Shown here in pieces: positions 63,065 to 64,000 of a DNA stretch of 64,000 bases. Both the position numbers and the translations under genes were made by a program. Source of the stretch: UBA1206 sp050953105 (lineage in GTDB: Bacteria > Bacillota > Clostridia > Oscillospirales > CAG-382); contig JBMNMA010000004.1 in NCBI GenBank assembly GCA_050953105.1, forward strand, positions 310,001-374,000, given 5' to 3'. The notes beneath the pieces are model-generated. The model did not search any database and was not told the origin of the DNA. It saw only the letters and a program-made list of their open reading frames with translations. Every line of letters starts with the position of its first letter. Position 1 is the first letter of the stretch.

Positions 63065-63340
63065 TTAACCGGCAATGTCGCTGACTATGTCGCTTACTAT
63101 ATCGCTGAATATTCCGCTTTCGTTGTCGCCAATGGAAGCGTTGTCAAACTCGCTTTCTTCACTTAAAATGTCGCTGGTTTCTTCGGATATATAGCTGCTT
63201 TCGAATGTGGCTTCGCTGCTTGAATAATACATCGAGCTTTCATATTTGCTGGTGTCATCGCCGTCGGTGCAGGCGGAAAAGCTGATGCCTATTGTCAGTA
63301 TAACAAGGGAAAGCAGTATAATTGCAGTTTTTTTAAGCAT
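63065..63340 (-). CDS. small Ser/Glu-rich lipoprotein
   Basis: 91 residues. Lipoprotein signal with lipobox FSAC (Cys24); the mature part is short, acidic, Ser-rich and without predicted fold. The C-terminus repeats SDIV (SDIVSDIVSDIAG), encoded by 12-bp direct repeats at about 63066-63102. Unrecognised. It has its own promoter and precedes the dockerin-protein gene. Confidence 0.75.
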   Translation of the reverse strand: MLKKTAIILLSLVILTIGISFSACTDGDDTSKYESSMYYSSSEATFESSYISEETSDILSEESEFDNASIGDNESGIFSDIVSDIVSDIAG

Positions 63341-63422
63341 AAATAGACCATCCTTTCGTTCAAGAGGGATAAATTCCCGTCATGACATGATAATTGATTT
63401 GCTATTTACACTTATGTTTAGC

Positions 63423-63451
63423 ATTATAACATAAAATATACCCGTTTACAA
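63423..63451 (-). promoter_or_regulatory. promoter of the lipoprotein gene
   Basis: Minus strand TTGTAA (63451-63446), 17-nt spacer, TATAAT (63428-63423) with an upstream TG. The leader to the ATG is about 75 nt. Confidence 0.72.
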
Positions 63452-63469
63452 GAATATTTCAATTTTATA

Positions 63470-63497
63470 TTGACATTTTTATGTATTCTGTTAAAAT
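63470..63497 (+). promoter_or_regulatory. promoter of the alpha-galactosidase gene
   Basis: TTGACA (63470-63475), 16-nt spacer, TAAAAT (63492-63497), in the divergent region. Confidence 0.75.
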
Positions 63498-63556
63498 GTT
63501 GGCGGACCTTAATTTTAATAAAATAAAAGTGTTTAGTGCGAAAGGATGAGAATTTT

Positions 63557-64000
63557 ATGGTAGTCAGAACTCCTCCCATGGGCTGGAACTCCTGGAACAC
63601 CTTCGGGGGCAACATCAACGAAGAGCTTATTAAAACCACCGCCGACGCTATGGTGGAAACCGGACTCCTTGCCGCCGGCTATAACTATCTTGTAATAGAT
63701 GACTGCTGGTCGGAATTTACCCGTGATGAAAATCACCGCCTTGTTCCCAGCAAGACCAAATTCCCCAACGGAATGAAAGCGGTTGCCGACTATGTCCACT
63801 CAAAGGGACTTAAATTCGGCATTTACTCCTGCTCGGGCACCCTCACCTGCGCCGGCTACCCCGCATCCTACGAATACGAATTTATCGACGCCAAAACCTT
63901 TGCCGAATGGGGCGTTGACTTTTTGAAATACGACTACTGCTTCAAGCCCAACAACGAGCAGGGCCACCTGCTGTATAAGCGCATGGGTCTGGCTCTTGCC
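63557..64000 (+). CDS. alpha-galactosidase, glycoside hydrolase family 27 (3' end missing)
   Basis: The first 148 residues are in the window. TPPMGWNSWNTFG at the N-terminus, YLVIDDCW, and VDFLKYDYC with nucleophile Asp126 are the GH27 signature. There is no signal peptide, so the enzyme is probably cytoplasmic. It releases terminal alpha-galactose, for example from raffinose-type sugars or galactomannan pieces. AAAGGATGAG lies 6-16 nt before ATG 63557. It runs off the window without a stop. Confidence 0.92.
   Translation, partial: MVVRTPPMGWNSWNTFGGNINEELIKTTADAMVETGLLAAGYNYLVIDDCWSEFTRDENHRLVPSKTKFPNGMKAVADYVHSKGLKFGIYSCSGTLTCAGYPASYEYEFIDAKTFAEWGVDFLKYDYCFKPNNEQGHLLYKRMGLALA

Noticed and set aside
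63066..63102. Short direct repeats that could suggest a CRISPR remnant
   Set aside because: The repeats are 12 bp, in frame, encode SDIV units of a lipoprotein, and have no spacers or cas genes.

Overview
The window is one continuous chromosome stretch from a low- to mid-GC Gram-positive anaerobe, most likely an uncultured Clostridia member of the Oscillospirales/Ruminococcaceae kind. The evidence is the long-form Firmicutes S12, the clostridial gene order rnfCDGEAB, the miaB-ricA-mutS-mutL order shared with Bacillus, a RibU riboflavin transporter under an FMN riboswitch, a dockerin-bearing secreted protein and several plant or host glycan hydrolases. I saw no rRNA, tRNA, CRISPR array or prophage. 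The only mobile element is one intact ISL3-family insertion sequence.

Layout. 1-8.1 kb (+): 3' part of rpoC, then rpsL, rpsG, fusA and tuf, with strong sigma-A promoters before rpsL and tuf. 8.1-10 kb (+): FMN riboswitch with terminator, an unrecognised 163-residue protein, ribU and a CBS-pair protein. 10-15.4 kb (-): metallo-beta-lactamase-fold hydrolase, holB, ricT, then an MBOAT/DHHW pair for O-acylation of an extracellular polymer. 15.5-18.4 kb (+): argS, yebC and a zinc-ribbon membrane protein. 18.4-20.8 kb (-): two secreted discoidin-like proteins with near-identical C-terminal anchors. 20.9-30.3 kb (-): malic enzyme, NlpC/P60 peptidase, miaB, ricA, mutS, mutL and tgt. 30.4-31.2 kb (+): a PdaA-like deacetylase whose 3' end overlaps its convergent neighbour. 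31.2-39.9 kb (-): a ten-gene unit, apbE - NusG-II - Gx transporter - rnfCDGEAB - a GT-C-like membrane protein, from a good promoter. 40-48.8 kb (+): small membrane protein, recD2, then a DUF6259-like hydrolase, lacZ, a 2-hydroxyacid dehydrogenase and DUF1284. 48.8-54.4 kb (-): yqeG, an AP-endonuclease-2-like protein, prmA, ligA and an M29 aminopeptidase. 54.5-56.6 kb (+): a flippase-like membrane protein and psd from a perfect consensus promoter. 56.8-58.2 kb: ISL3 element. 58.2-63.4 kb (-): lipoprotein, dockerin protein, DUF1648-like protein, amidase, M55 peptidase and pfkA. 63.5 kb to the end (+): start of a GH27 alpha-galactosidase.

Together the genes indicate a fermenter that conserves energy by a ferredoxin:NAD Rnf pump. 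It carries its own flavin loading (ApbE) and riboflavin uptake (RibU), feeds on galactosides (GH2, GH27, GH-like) and recycles peptidoglycan peptides (NlpC/P60, amidase and M55, all without signal peptides). No clearly new defence or mobile system is visible. The least explained items are the riboswitch-controlled 163-residue protein, the twin PTGD-anchored surface proteins, the Cys-tailed RicA and the GT-C gene closing the rnf unit.
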